Assembly: GCF_013368755.1 (NCBI RefSeq)
Contig: NC_049566.1
Span: 992,001-1,056,000 of the forward strand
Direction of reading: 5' to 3'
From: Talaromyces rugulosus
Taxonomy: Eukaryota > Ascomycota > Eurotiomycetes > Eurotiales > Trichocomaceae
DNA length: 64,000 nt
The notes under the pieces are model-generated. The model was not told the origin of the DNA and made no database searches. It was given only the letters and a program-made list of their open reading frames with translations. The position numbers were made by a program, and so were the translations under genes. Below, piece by piece: positions 1-10,328 of this stretch (within the stretch, counting starts at the first letter, position 1; the number at the start of each line of letters is the position of its first letter).

Positions 1-245
1 GACCATTTGCGACTCAATTGGCTTCCAACAAGGGCTCGCGAAAGCACTCGCTCTGTTCATCTCGTCGGGACTCTCTCGCCAATGGGACACAGCAGCAGCA
101 ACAACAACAAAACAAATCAGAAATCCTCACAAACGCACTATCGTATATTCAAGAATTGCAGGAAGAAAACTCGCGATTAAAAGGCGAATTAATGGTCCTC
201 AAGGAAAACCTATTACCTAGAGGACCTTTCACGTGGCGGCGATAA
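1..245 (+). CDS. bHLH transcription factor, C-terminal fragment
   Basis: The gene runs off the left edge; only its last 80 or so codons are here, open from the first base to TAA at 243. The visible part holds a basic stretch (SRKHSLCSSRRDS), a run of seven glutamines, then an amphipathic helix beginning KSEILTNALSYIQELQ and continuing as a leucine-rich coiled coil. That order (loop, helix 2, short zipper) is typical of the second half of a basic helix-loop-helix domain, so the product is probably a dimeric nuclear DNA-binding protein. The basic region and helix 1 must lie outside the window, so target specificity cannot be judged. The glutamine run sits where the loop would be, as in several fungal bHLH proteins with expanded loops. 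Confidence 0.6.
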   Translation, partial: PFATQLASNKGSRKHSLCSSRRDSLANGTQQQQQQQNKSEILTNALSYIQELQEENSRLKGELMVLKENLLPRGPFTWRR

Positions 246-1184
246 GACTTTTCCTTCTTTTCTCCTTTTTTTTTTCTCTCTCTCTTGATGATGTTACTTG
301 GGACGGGTTTCTCTCATTATGTATATAATCAGAACCTTTTTGTTTTCTTTGTTTTCTTTTTTTTTTTCCGCCTTGATGATTGAACGATTTCAAAATCCCT
401 GCTCTATAGCATAGTCTTTCGTTTCACCTATATAACATATATGTGCCACACTAACGCTGGCAGCGCGGTGCCGTTGTGCCTACCGGGCGTGATCCTAAAT
501 TGTGAGGGCCTGTATTTCCTTTTTTTCACTTAAGATCTTAATTTTTATGGTCTTTATAGTTATGGGTATACCTTTAAAAAATAATTGCAGAAGTAGTTGA
601 TATCCTTTTTTCACTATCATAATCCGAATTAAGAAAGGTTAAAGATTAGGTTCTAACTAGCTAATAATGCTATAAGACCGAGTGCCTGTTACTGTGATCT
701 GGCGTATGGCACTGAAATGTATATGACGATGTCTTGCACTCATGTATTTGATGACTTTTGGATATATGCCATTATAGCTGCTTGGGTCATCTCTGACACT
801 CGTTATCTACCGGATTTTCATGCTTTTCAAGAATACAAGTTCTATCATCTTTGCGACTATTCCTGCTAGTACATTTGTGCAATGGACGTAGGAACGGAAC
901 TGTTCCATATGGCAGCAAATCGTAATACTCTTTCGTTTGCAGCTAGCCGCAGCTCTTAGTCGAATGTATTGAATGACTGATGTCGTGTCTGAGCTGTCTA
1001 GATGCCGTCAGCACCCCCAGGCATCTAGTACCAGAAGAATTAAGACGATTTAGAAGACTCCTAGAGTAAAGATGAAAATATATGTTAAAACATAATATTC
1101 CTAGTCAAGGTCCTAATACCTGTATATCCATAGATATGAATCAACAAATTTGAGATCTAGAGGTATATCATTTTCATGAATACC
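246..1184. other. Intergenic, convergent 3' flanks
   Basis: AT-rich spacer between the bHLH gene and the TULIP-like gene, which point at each other. It begins with T-rich tracts near 260-290 and 350-370 that fit 3' UTR and polyadenylation signals. No coding stretch or RNA gene is apparent. Confidence 0.6.
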
Positions 1185-2504
1185 TCAAGAGAAGTGCACA
1201 TCTAGATCAAGAACAACATGGCTGGGTGTACTCATCCCCTTCAGCGAGACATACTTCTGGTTAGGCCACTGGACCACCAAGGGTGCAGTCTGTACAAAGG
1301 TCCCTCCAAGGTCGGTTATCTTGTTTTCCACAACCGCATATATAATACCAACCACTAGGAGCACAATCCAATCGAGGCACGCGAGCAGCCACTTCCACCA
1401 TTCCATGCTTGTATCTTTGCCTTTATCCTCCTTGATTTGTTTCAGGGTGACCGTCTGCTTTGCCTGATCGACCTGAAACTGCTGCCAGCTTTTGTCCCAC
1501 GCCGACCCGTGGATGTGTATAAAGGTCGCGTCAACTTTCACCAGCAGGTTGAAATATAGCGCCTTCTCAGTGGTGTCGATTTCCGCCGTCATTGTGTCAA
1601 TCCAGGGGTCATGATCAAAGCTGAGATTGATGTTCGATTTGTTGTATAACTGATACAACTCAGAGTCAGACCCTCCAACCTTTTTGATTAACATTGTCTT
1701 GGGCAAGCTGTCGCCGTCCTTGGCATTCTTCTTGAGATTTTCAATCAATGGGGGCAAGACAAAGTGTTCCAGGAACAGCTTGTTGGAGGCGAGCACCATG
1801 AAATCCTGGTTGGAGGCAAGAAGTGGCTTTTTGAAGAGAATCCCACCATCGGGCTTTCCCTCAGACACGGATTGCATCAGCACGAGCAAGTTGCTGCGGC
1901 CGGGATCCTTTACATCTTGAACAAAGGAGAAGTCGGCAGTGTGAGGGATTAAGGACTTGTATTCTTTGGCCTTCTCGTTCGACAACGCAAAAGAGGCGAC
2001 CTTGTACTCCTTGCCACCATGGAGCTCTTTTTGGACTAATACCTTCATCGTTTCAATCAAAAACGCGAGGTCTGCGGTCGGTATGTTGAGCTTCATGTCA
2101 ACAATGGCCTTCTCGCTTTTGAAGTCAATCATCAGATCGTAGTTGGTTTGCTTTTCGTCAGGATGCGGCACCAGTTTGTTCTCGATCTGCATAAGCTCGG
2201 TTGTCACGGTGACTTTCTCACCCTTTGGTATCACAATGTTGGCTTTCAGGATGCCGTCTACTTTGACGGTACCTTGGACCGGTAGAAGAACATCAACCTG
2301 CCGGCCAGATCCATCTCTTACTCGCAGCTCTGGTCCGTTGAAAACGAGGTCTACATCCACCTTTTCTTTTGATCCGAGCAATTCCATTTCTATCTGCTTC
2401 TTAAGCGTCACTGGATGTATCTTTGCAAGTTGTTCGTTGAGTGCCTTCTGCGAGGCGGCTGCGATCAAGTCCCAGCCATTGTTGGCGATTTCGTTCTGGG
2501 ACAT
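1185..2504 (-). CDS. TULIP/P47-like protein, intronless
   Basis: A 439-residue protein on one uninterrupted exon, unusual for this intron-rich window. The N-terminus has the motif NGWDLIAAAS near residue 9 followed by an amphipathic helix, and then a segment NGPELRV...GRQVDVLLPV at about 56-77. That arrangement resembles the opening of P47/OrfX-type TULIP proteins, first known as non-toxic accessory proteins of clostridial gene clusters and since seen in many bacteria. TULIP folds are tubular lipid-binding modules, so lipid or hydrophobic-ligand binding is the plausible role; this is inference. A strongly hydrophobic segment (WWKWLLACLDWIVLLVVGII, about 369-388) near the C-terminus could be a membrane anchor or fill the TULIP tube. 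There is no signal peptide. The ATG at 2504 is the first methionine in frame. The family call rests on motif memory only. Confidence 0.5.
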   Translation of the reverse strand: MSQNEIANNGWDLIAAASQKALNEQLAKIHPVTLKKQIEMELLGSKEKVDVDLVFNGPELRVRDGSGRQVDVLLPVQGTVKVDGILKANIVIPKGEKVTVTTELMQIENKLVPHPDEKQTNYDLMIDFKSEKAIVDMKLNIPTADLAFLIETMKVLVQKELHGGKEYKVASFALSNEKAKEYKSLIPHTADFSFVQDVKDPGRSNLLVLMQSVSEGKPDGGILFKKPLLASNQDFMVLASNKLFLEHFVLPPLIENLKKNAKDGDSLPKTMLIKKVGGSDSELYQLYNKSNINLSFDHDPWIDTMTAEIDTTEKALYFNLLVKVDATFIHIHGSAWDKSWQQFQVDQAKQTVTLKQIKEDKGKDTSMEWWKWLLACLDWIVLLVVGIIYAVVENKITDLGGTFVQTAPLVVQWPNQKYVSLKGMSTPSHVVLDLDVHFS

Positions 2505-4449
2505 GGCTCGTTTGAATCTGTTTGATGATTTGTTTTAATAAAAACTAGAAATAGAATAGCAAATGAAGAAAGGGTAATAAACAAGAATAGGAAAAACCGG
2601 TCAATGAAGAAACTTGGAAAACGAACCTTTATACCCCTCCTGCCTCGACTTTGACGTTGCTGCTGACTTCGCCATCGCGATATAGATCTCAGGGTTGGGC
2701 CACGTCATATGGCCTGTTCTACTAAATATAATATGCAAAATAATACCCGTAGCGTACTATATGCATGCAGGGTCCAAAATAACTCTGACTCAATCAAATA
2801 GCGAGCCTGCAACCCCCCTTCGGAGTTTCTAATCAAGAAACAAATCATTGTTCCTACTTTCTGGTAACCCATTCTATTGCAGTGCAGGTTGCATAATTTT
2901 AGTCAAAAATGCATGTGAAGAGTTAGTAATATATCTGCAGTCTGCAAGCCGTAACGTTTTTGTAAAAATCTGCAGTGTTCCATGCATGCATACTGGCCTT
3001 GAATGGGTGGGCGTTATGTACACCGTCCATTATGACAGTCACATCATACACTCTTTACCATATACGACTTCTTACTGTTTGCAAGGATGGTTTTTCATGC
3101 TGGCAGCCATACTGTGAATCGAAGTCTAGAACGAAGCATGATTCAGACGCAATCAGACTAGGGGCAGAGGGTCTTGCTCCGAATACATCTCCTTGATACC
3201 ATGTGTATGTATTCTAGTTAATATTCACTCTTGTGGATCCGGTTGCGGGGAACAGCATGCAGCTGAGGCAGCGTCCTGCAGGGAAAACCAGTTTCAGCTT
3301 CTAGATGCGTCTGCCACAGACCACTGTTACATCAAGATACTGCAATGCAGCTCTCAGAATATGAAGTAGCAGTGCTCACCTCGATTCAGCTAGCCATGCC
3401 ATTTTGTACGCCATCCATTTCATACATGTCATATTTTTTGTACTTTTTTTGGTTAGTTGACATCTACATGTTCAGAAGGCTGGCTGAAGATGACGTAAAA
3501 CAGATCGATCAGTGTATCAAACTTGCGAATCAAAAATATAGCGCGATTCCTGAATTTTTTGTTTCCCCTCCCCACGCCTTATGATCACAAAAGTAAGGGT
3601 ATGGTGCTGGTTGTTGCGGGGAAATAGCAGGCATATCAATTAGATGCACGTATCTCTATTACTTGGTTTTTCGTTGTTCTCTCTAGAACTATCTAAGACA
3701 TATTTATATATATTTCACCAACGAAATGCCGAGTATCCCGACAGCTGATAAATCTAGTTATAGGGATGGACAAAGTTAGATATAGCTTTCGCTGTCAGTG
3801 GGGATTTTAAGAGATCAGTTTTCTACCTTTCCTAGCTGATAATCTATGACGGTGGCATCTACTCTATAAGCGCACTTAATAGCCCCATAAATAGCAATAT
3901 CTGCTCGGCATCAATTGGTAGGATCTGAGACTGAGGGGCTTAATACATACCCAATGTCCATCATACGAAATAAGCAAAATGGATCGGATTGAGTGTCTGA
4001 GAAAGGAATTGGAATTTTGATTCACATGTTCCGGATATTTGAATTATGACACGGAATTTCTTTTCTTTTGTTCAAAACGTAGATAGAATAAATAGGTTGT
4101 TAAATTCCCGTATCTCCTTCGTATACTAGAGTCTAGGAGACCGATATTGAACTCCATGCACGCCTCTTAATTGTACATACATACATGCCTCGATAGATAT
4201 CATGCAACAGATGAATGTTGTCTTGTACAGGAGTTATAATGTATGTGACCAGAGAAAGAAAAATGAAAACAAAACAGCAACACATTGGGTATCTGATGGA
4301 TAAAAGACTAACCAAAGAATCTCTCGTATCTAATTGCGAAAGAAGCTCGAGAGTTCAAGGATATGTAATGTCGATGCAGATGAATCCCTGAATACGTCCA
4401 TTACATAGAAAACGGGAGAAGAAAAAAACAAAAGAGAGAGATGATCGAG
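2505..4449. other. Intergenic, 1.9 kb gene-poor stretch
   Basis: Holds the promoter of the TULIP-like gene (right after 2505) and the 3' flank of sskA (left of 4450). Several short open frames occur (for example 3345-3584) but none has a convincing start, composition or domain. The DNA is AT-rich with many short A/T runs. No RNA gene is visible. Confidence 0.5.
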
Positions 4450-6973
4450 TTACGCAGGCACCGTCGATTTAACGGGCCCGTGGTTCTCGCCATCTTCGTC
4501 TTTGCCGCTGCTGCTACCGGAAGAGTCTCCCTCGACAACAGAGACTTTACTCGTTGGTTTGGTGCCAAGCGCCTTCACGGCTTGAAAGCCACCTTTTTGG
4601 GTAGGTGATGATACTAGTTGTGTCGAGTTCGTATTTTGCGGCGAGTCCTCGTAGCCTCGCCACTTTCGCCATCCTTCAAAATCGATCAAGGCTTGCATGC
4701 AGCCCCATTCTGTGACCTTTTGCTCTAGCCAAGGAAATCCTATAGGCTTTGGAAACTGTTAGGGCCATGCTAATGAAAGATGTAATCTAGACTCACCTTG
4801 GTTAAGAAATCATTGCAGCCAGCAGCTAAAGCTTCATGTCGGTCACTCTGTAAACTGCTGGCCGTCAATGCCACCACAATCACAGGACTCTTAAATAGAG
4901 ACAGATCCTGCAATGTGTCTTCCTCCTTTAGCGAACCCTCGGCACCTGGTCCTGTAGACTCGGCTCTCGAACGACCAGAAACCGTTTTGGAAAAGACACC
5001 AATTCCATTTAGTCTTTCCAACCGTCGGATTTCTTTAGTCGCATCCAAACCGTTCATGACTGGGAGTTGGATGTCCATCAGCACCAGGTGAAAGCCACCT
5101 TGACGCCACTTCTTAACCGCAACTTCGCCATTAGGTGCACACTGCCATCGGACACTGAGACGCTTCATGAAAGCCTCTAGGAGCTTTTGATTGATAACGT
5201 TGTCTTCCACAATAAGCACGTTAATCGGCGGAACAGTTCCTTCAATGAGCCCCCCAAAAGCAGTATTGTTTCTTGGAGATGCTACCTTTTTGGTTCTTCG
5301 GACTGGTCGCGGCGATGGTACCGCCACAGGGGGGTTCAGCACATTGTGAGTTGGAGATTCTGATGGCGGTGCTGCCGGCGCTGGCGGAGTAGGCAGAGAA
5401 GCTTGCGGTGGCACTGCCTGTCCGTTCACCGCCAAATTTTGCTCTACTCGAATGGTTTAGATTCAAATGGATTCACGGATAAGGGTTGGATGATCTGCAA
5501 CATACCTTTCGCTCCACCTATCAAAGTCGGCGAGCTGGTTGGATGGCGCACAAATGGTGGGCGCCAGGAGGCGTGTCGATTTGCCCGGCTTCCAGGTGAC
5601 GGTAGAGGGGGAACCTTGCCTGTGGTGAGAACGGACATGGAGGGAGTTTGGTGTGTGCTCACATTACTAGCACTAGAGCTAGATGGATGCGCAGGCGGGG
5701 TCCCAATGCTGATTGGAACGGGCATCAGAGGAAAATATTCGCCCTGTTCACCGGGTTCGGCATGATAGTAATAGGACTGTCGAGGAGAAGGCTTTATGGG
5801 CGTCCGGCGCTGGGGAGCCTCGACGACGAGAGCCTCGGCCATCGTCTGACCGCCAGGGTAGTTCTGGTCAATCAACGCAAACAACGACTCCTCGGGGCTC
5901 AAGATTCGATCCGGACCTAGCGGAGCCCGAGGGCATATCCGTACCGTCAAATCCGGGGAATCATATGTTCTACCAAGAGAATTGGAGTATTTCCGTAAGA
6001 CGTGATCTCGTAACTCATCAACGACACTATCCTCGGACATCGACACAAGCGTGGCCGAGGCATCGGGTCGTTTGACCCATATCTTTCGCGGGGCCATCGG
6101 AGCCGGGGGTTGATATGGCAAAGCGAATGGATCGCTGTCGCGATGATGTAGGCCACTTCCAAGCACACGGTTTACTAGATATTGCTGCGACTGCGGTATT
6201 AAAGATTGCTTCCGTGTTATAGCGGTCGAGTGCGACGTGCTCGGATTCTGACCCGGGGGCAATTCCTCGATAGTATCGTTGCCGTCGCTGCTAATAGCCG
6301 CGGGACTGGCACCGTCGCGCTCGTCGACGGTCTGGGAGAAACTGACAGGAGTAGATGTACTAGTTCCAGAATTTGCAATATGACGGCTATGAGGGTTTGC
6401 AAAAGAGGTCGAGGGCGTAGTCGGAGAGTATGTAGTGCCGCCGGTGGTGGCTAAAAGAGCGGATTGACCCAAAGAGATAGTGGCACGGTCGTCTAGATTA
6501 GTCGACGACAGGGGCGGTGGTTTCTCGACGTCCTCTCGATCGTATATAGTCCCCACGTCGTCAGTATCGGTGGGAGAGTGCTGCGATGTGCGTTGTTGTT
6601 GCTGTTGCTGTTGCTGTCGCTGTCGCTGTCCACTTGGTGCCTCTTCGTCGGGGATGGACGGAGCAGAAACGCAGGCCGCAGCACCACGGCCGCGACTGGC
6701 GAGATCTTCGACCGAAGACAGGTAGTCGACAGGGATAGACGAGGAGAAGGAGTCGGACTCGTGCAAGCCAGAAGCCAACTGGCGGTGGTGGTGGTGGTGG
6801 TCGGGATGCGGATGGGAGATGGTAAGGTCGCCGCAGGAGGAGTCTGGTCCCGCTTGTTGCCCGTCGGGTCGCGGCCGCCTCAGCTTCTTCTTCTGCTTCG
6901 TGAACTTCTCCACTGAGTCGCTCCCTATCTTCCTCCGCAACCGCTGCGATAGGCGAGCAATGCCATGCGACAT
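4450..6973 (-). CDS. sskA: Response regulator Ssk1/SskA of the HOG pathway
   Basis: Three exons on the minus strand (6973-5506, 5443-4797, 4755-4450) give an 806-residue protein. The first 560 residues are a low-complexity, Ser/Pro/Gln-rich N-terminus with a glutamine run coded near 6600-6625. The receiver domain follows: acidic pocket VEDN (about 569-570), phospho-acceptor Asp in LVLMDIQLP (about 613), a Ssk1-typical long insertion, then ALTASS (Thr about 683) and the conserved Lys of DFLTK at the end of exon 2. Exon 3 starts FPKPIGFPWLEQ and carries KVTEWGCMQALIDF, a signature of fungal Ssk1. In the family, Ssk1 takes phosphate from Ypd1 and, when unphosphorylated, activates the MAPKKK of the Hog1 cascade. 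The acceptor at 5444-5446 and donor GTATGT at 5505 keep phase 1, and the second intron is only 41 nt. Confidence 0.93.
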
Positions 6974-7233
6974 CCTCGATTACTGCAGGCCAATTCTCCT
7001 AGGAGGAGAGAGAGAGCTGCGGCAGCGTCCGGCGTCCAGCGTCGTGCAGGCTGGCCGAGCTAAGCTTGCGTCCCTGCTGAGCCCGTGCAGACTGAAACAT
7101 TGGCTAGTCCAGCTGCTAGCCAGCGAGTCAATGGTTGGCTAAACTTAACTACTAACTAGTTATTTGTTATCGCCTGGGTAAGCTAGTTTTTTTGAATATT
7201 TCTTTTCGCCATTGCATGATACTAAGTCAGCGC

Positions 7234-8703
7234 TCATCGGTATTTAGCTTCCTCTATAAACGGACTGCGCGCCCTAATACGCTCCCCTTTCCACACCAGC
7301 AGGATCGGAGCAAAACTAAGGGCTAATGCGATGAACCCCAGCAGAGAACTTGCCCACTGGAACCCCAGGTTGGTATACAAGCTCTGCGCGGCCAGCGGCA
7401 GAAACGCCGCAAACATGTTTTCGCCAAAACACACAGCAGCGCTCGCACTCGCAGCGTATTTGGCGTACGCATCTGTGATGTACATCATAATCGCCTGCAT
7501 GACAACCGTGACTCCAAACATGGTCATGGCGAGGCCGATCGCTGGCAGAATCCAAGGAAGCGAGGCATAACTCGTCCATCCATACCAAAATAAGCCGCCG
7601 GCAAGCCCGATGAAACTGGCGGGTATGCTCGAGTACAGCCGGATTTCAGAAATGTCCGCCTCGGACTTGTGAGGGTTTGCCCGTCCCACGCGCGCATACC
7701 AGGCGTTCTGGAAAAGGCAGGCAATGAAGCCAAGAATCTCGCCAACGACTATCGATGCCTGGACAAGCCCCGCCTCGTACTCTGCAAAGGCAAAGTTTGT
7801 AACAAAAACTTGCGTGACGCTTTGGGTGCTGATAAATGCAATGCCATATGAGAGAGCTGACAAGAGTGTGAAAAAGAATACCACTGGCTCGGTGCAGAGC
7901 AGACGTGCAGGAAGAATAAGCGTGTCGTACAGGAACTTTGCTGGTGACGGCGGAGAGCTGCCGTCTTGAGTTGACACAGAATCATTACTCTTCTCCTTGC
8001 CTTCTCTCCTCAAACGTTTCGAAAGAATGACTGGACTACGTGTCTCTTTCATTGCGAGCAAGACTACAATGAACGTGACACCGTATATAACCAGCTGAAT
8101 ATAGAAGACCCATCGCCAATAGAGATTGTGGACCACGACTCCGCCATACACAGGCCCTAGGCTAATACCAGCCAGCAAAGCAGTGACATATATTGTGACA
8201 GGCAGGCTTCGCTGGACAGGGCCGTCCCATATATCAGCAATAATACCATCCATGCCATTCTGGAGTACACCGGCAGCGCTCCCAGAAATGAACCGACACA
8301 CGATGAGGGTAGCAAAATTTGGTGCTACAGCTTGAGGGACGACAAATACAAAGAAAATGGCGTAGCAAGATATATAGCCCACTCTAGTGCCATGTTTCTC
8401 CATCAGAGGGAGCACAACCATCGGCACGATAGCGGCCCCGATAGTCCATGATGCAACAGGCCAGAAGGAGTTGGGGAAGCTCTCATCTGAGACGTTGAAG
8501 CGATCATTTATTGGAGTCGGGGCACTTGCGATTCCAGTTGCATTCAAGCCGACGATAAAACACACAAAACAGGTGGTTAGCGTGACGGTCCATTTGGTTC
8601 GAGTAGGCCAGTTGAACGGGTTGTCAGAGTCGCCGCTATTGGCAGGCTGGATAGCTTCTACTTCATCTTGTAATTTCGGGGCAACTTGTAGTGATTGTGC
8701 CAT
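7234..8703 (-). CDS. MFS drug/metabolite exporter (DHA1-type)
   Basis: Intronless gene for a 489-residue polytopic membrane protein. About 12 hydrophobic segments are visible, split 6+6 by a charged loop near residues 220-250 (RLRREGKEKSN). The N-terminal NPFNWPTRTKW just before the first membrane segment and the segment with NGMDGIIADIWD are typical of fungal DHA1 proton antiporters that export drugs, toxins or siderophore-like compounds. The substrate cannot be read from sequence. The start is the ATG at 8703; there is no signal peptide, as expected for this family. It is transcribed divergently from the GST gene at 9105 with 401 bp between the two ATGs, which suggests co-regulation in detoxification or export of a conjugate. 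Confidence 0.85.
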   Translation of the reverse strand: MAQSLQVAPKLQDEVEAIQPANSGDSDNPFNWPTRTKWTVTLTTCFVCFIVGLNATGIASAPTPINDRFNVSDESFPNSFWPVASWTIGAAIVPMVVLPLMEKHGTRVGYISCYAIFFVFVVPQAVAPNFATLIVCRFISGSAAGVLQNGMDGIIADIWDGPVQRSLPVTIYVTALLAGISLGPVYGGVVVHNLYWRWVFYIQLVIYGVTFIVVLLAMKETRSPVILSKRLRREGKEKSNDSVSTQDGSSPPSPAKFLYDTLILPARLLCTEPVVFFFTLLSALSYGIAFISTQSVTQVFVTNFAFAEYEAGLVQASIVVGEILGFIACLFQNAWYARVGRANPHKSEADISEIRLYSSIPASFIGLAGGLFWYGWTSYASLPWILPAIGLAMTMFGVTVVMQAIMMYITDAYAKYAASASAAVCFGENMFAAFLPLAAQSLYTNLGFQWASSLLGFIALALSFAPILLVWKGERIRARSPFIEEAKYR

Positions 8704-9104
8704 TACAAGATAAATATATCAGTAATGAAATCTACAAGAACCTGGAAGTTGAAGGACGATAAGGCCGGAATGGGAAATCCATTAACCCTTGTATCACGTG
8801 AAATTTACGGATATCGGTCAATTTTACTGAGGGAAATGACCAATAATGAATCACTGACACGCTAACCCAAAGTGGCTAGCTCCTACAATCTAAACCTATA
8901 TTGGGGATGTGGGTCCTATAATAGCCAATCATCACCCCGTCCATCAATAACCTCGGTGGGTCACGGCGATCTGGGGATCTCTATCGGAGTGTATATAGGT
9001 CGTCAATGTCCTTCAAAGCTCTGCCAGCTTCTCAAGAAAAGTTTTCCATTCAAAACTGAACAAAAAGCTTGTCCTTAAACCCAACTCTTGGCCTGTCATT
9101 CATC
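8704..9104. promoter_or_regulatory. Shared divergent promoter, MFS/GST
   Basis: The 401-bp gap serves both genes. It contains the perfect palindrome TCACGTGA (8794-8801), CCAAT elements near 8839 and 8925, and a TATA-like TGTATATAGG near 8990 about 110 bp before the GST start. Function of these sites is inferred from sequence only. Confidence 0.5.
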
Positions 9105-9938
9105 ATGGAGTCGGACTTTGATCGCATAACCTTCTACGACATCAGCATGCGCCCTCCAACGGAGGTGCATTGCTGCTCACCAAATCCATGGAAGACGCGA
9201 TACGCACTCAACTTCAAAGACGTGTCGTACTCGACGTCCTGGGTCCCTCTACCCAGCATCTCCAAAGTTCGTCGCGGTCTTGACTTACCGGCGACGCGCA
9301 AATTTGCCGACGGCTCTGACTTTTACACGCTGCCTATCATTTCAGATCCCAGCACCAATTCCATTGTGGGTGATTCCTTCGATATCGCCGTCTACCTGCA
9401 ACAGACGTATCCAAACTCTGGTGCAGGCAATTTGCTGCCCCCACAGAAACTCGACTATACCTTTTCGCAAAACCAAGCCCTGGCCGTGCCACTATCCAAC
9501 CGCACTGCGGCTGGATTCGAGGAGTATGCACAGTTCAACATCAACGTCGACGCAGCGTTTACCACACATGTGCTGCTGATGGTCCAGAACCTCCCCTTTG
9601 ACCCCGCCACCGCCGAACAGAGCAAGACAGAGTCTCTTCGGCGTGCCGGGTTGACGAATTGGGCTGATTTGGATATTCATGGCGCCGCGCGGGAGCAGTT
9701 GTTGAATAGTTTCCAAGACGCGCTGGCCGAGCTGGCCAAGCTTTATGAAAAAGACCCGAGTGGACCGTTTGTGCTAGGGACGCAACCAAGCTATGCGGAC
9801 TGCATTGTTGGCGGCTGGCTGCGCATGTCAAGCGTTTGTCTGCCGGCGTCGGAGTGGGAACAGTTGAGGGGTTGGCATGATGGTGTTTTTGGACGGTTGC
9901 ACGATACTCTGCAGGAGGAGTTTGGCCAGATGAATTAG
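9105..9938 (+). CDS. Glutathione S-transferase-like protein (etherase-like)
   Basis: A single-exon gene for 277 residues, starting at the ATG at 9105 (earlier in-frame codons are not ATG). The N-terminal half fits the thioredoxin-like GST fold: a first strand FDRITFYDIS, a region SPNPWKTRYALNFK where the catalytic Ser/Cys normally lies, the cis-Pro in LPIIS, and GDSFDIAVYLQQTYP near residue 97. The C-terminal half is helical and ends with GTQPSYADCIVGGWL, the usual GST-C motif. This variant is common in fungi and resembles the LigE/GSTFuA etherase group; it would act in the cytosol, adding or removing glutathione on xenobiotics or secondary metabolites. The neighbour is a divergent MFS exporter, which supports a detoxification role. 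Confidence 0.8.
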   Translation: MESDFDRITFYDISMRPPTEVHCCSPNPWKTRYALNFKDVSYSTSWVPLPSISKVRRGLDLPATRKFADGSDFYTLPIISDPSTNSIVGDSFDIAVYLQQTYPNSGAGNLLPPQKLDYTFSQNQALAVPLSNRTAAGFEEYAQFNINVDAAFTTHVLLMVQNLPFDPATAEQSKTESLRRAGLTNWADLDIHGAAREQLLNSFQDALAELAKLYEKDPSGPFVLGTQPSYADCIVGGWLRMSSVCLPASEWEQLRGWHDGVFGRLHDTLQEEFGQMN

Positions 9939-10328
9939 GTGGCCCAGACATTGAAAATTTCTCGTCTTGACTATACGGAAAAGGGGTGTCGTGACTGGAT
10001 TTCGGGGCTTTCTTTTTTTTTTCTGAGAGAGATTTGAATTGAGAGGTGAAAAAATTAACTCTGCTTTGAGTGGTCGTTAAGTGTCGAGCTCTATCAAGTC
10101 CATGTCCACTTGGGAGTTTATATTGGCCGCGGGTTTCTTAACTGAAATATACGGTCAACGTGGATTCCATTGATGTATTGATGATAACTTTTAATCAAAA
10201 TGCTAGTGATTAAATCAAGAGATATCAGTTGATCTTTTTCATTAACATTACTCTTGTTTTTTATATCGTATATACTTTCTATAACTTGGCTATGTACAAT
10301 CAATGTTCCTACCCAGGGTACTTGCTCC
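9939..10328. other. Intergenic, convergent 3' flanks
   Basis: A 390-bp spacer between the ends of the GST gene and the PQ-loop gene. It has a T run at about 10011-10021 and an AT-rich centre, consistent with two terminators. Nothing coding is seen. Confidence 0.6.

Noticed and set aside
2143..2538. A 131-codon plus-strand frame
   Set aside because: It is antisense to the TULIP-like gene and has no independent support.
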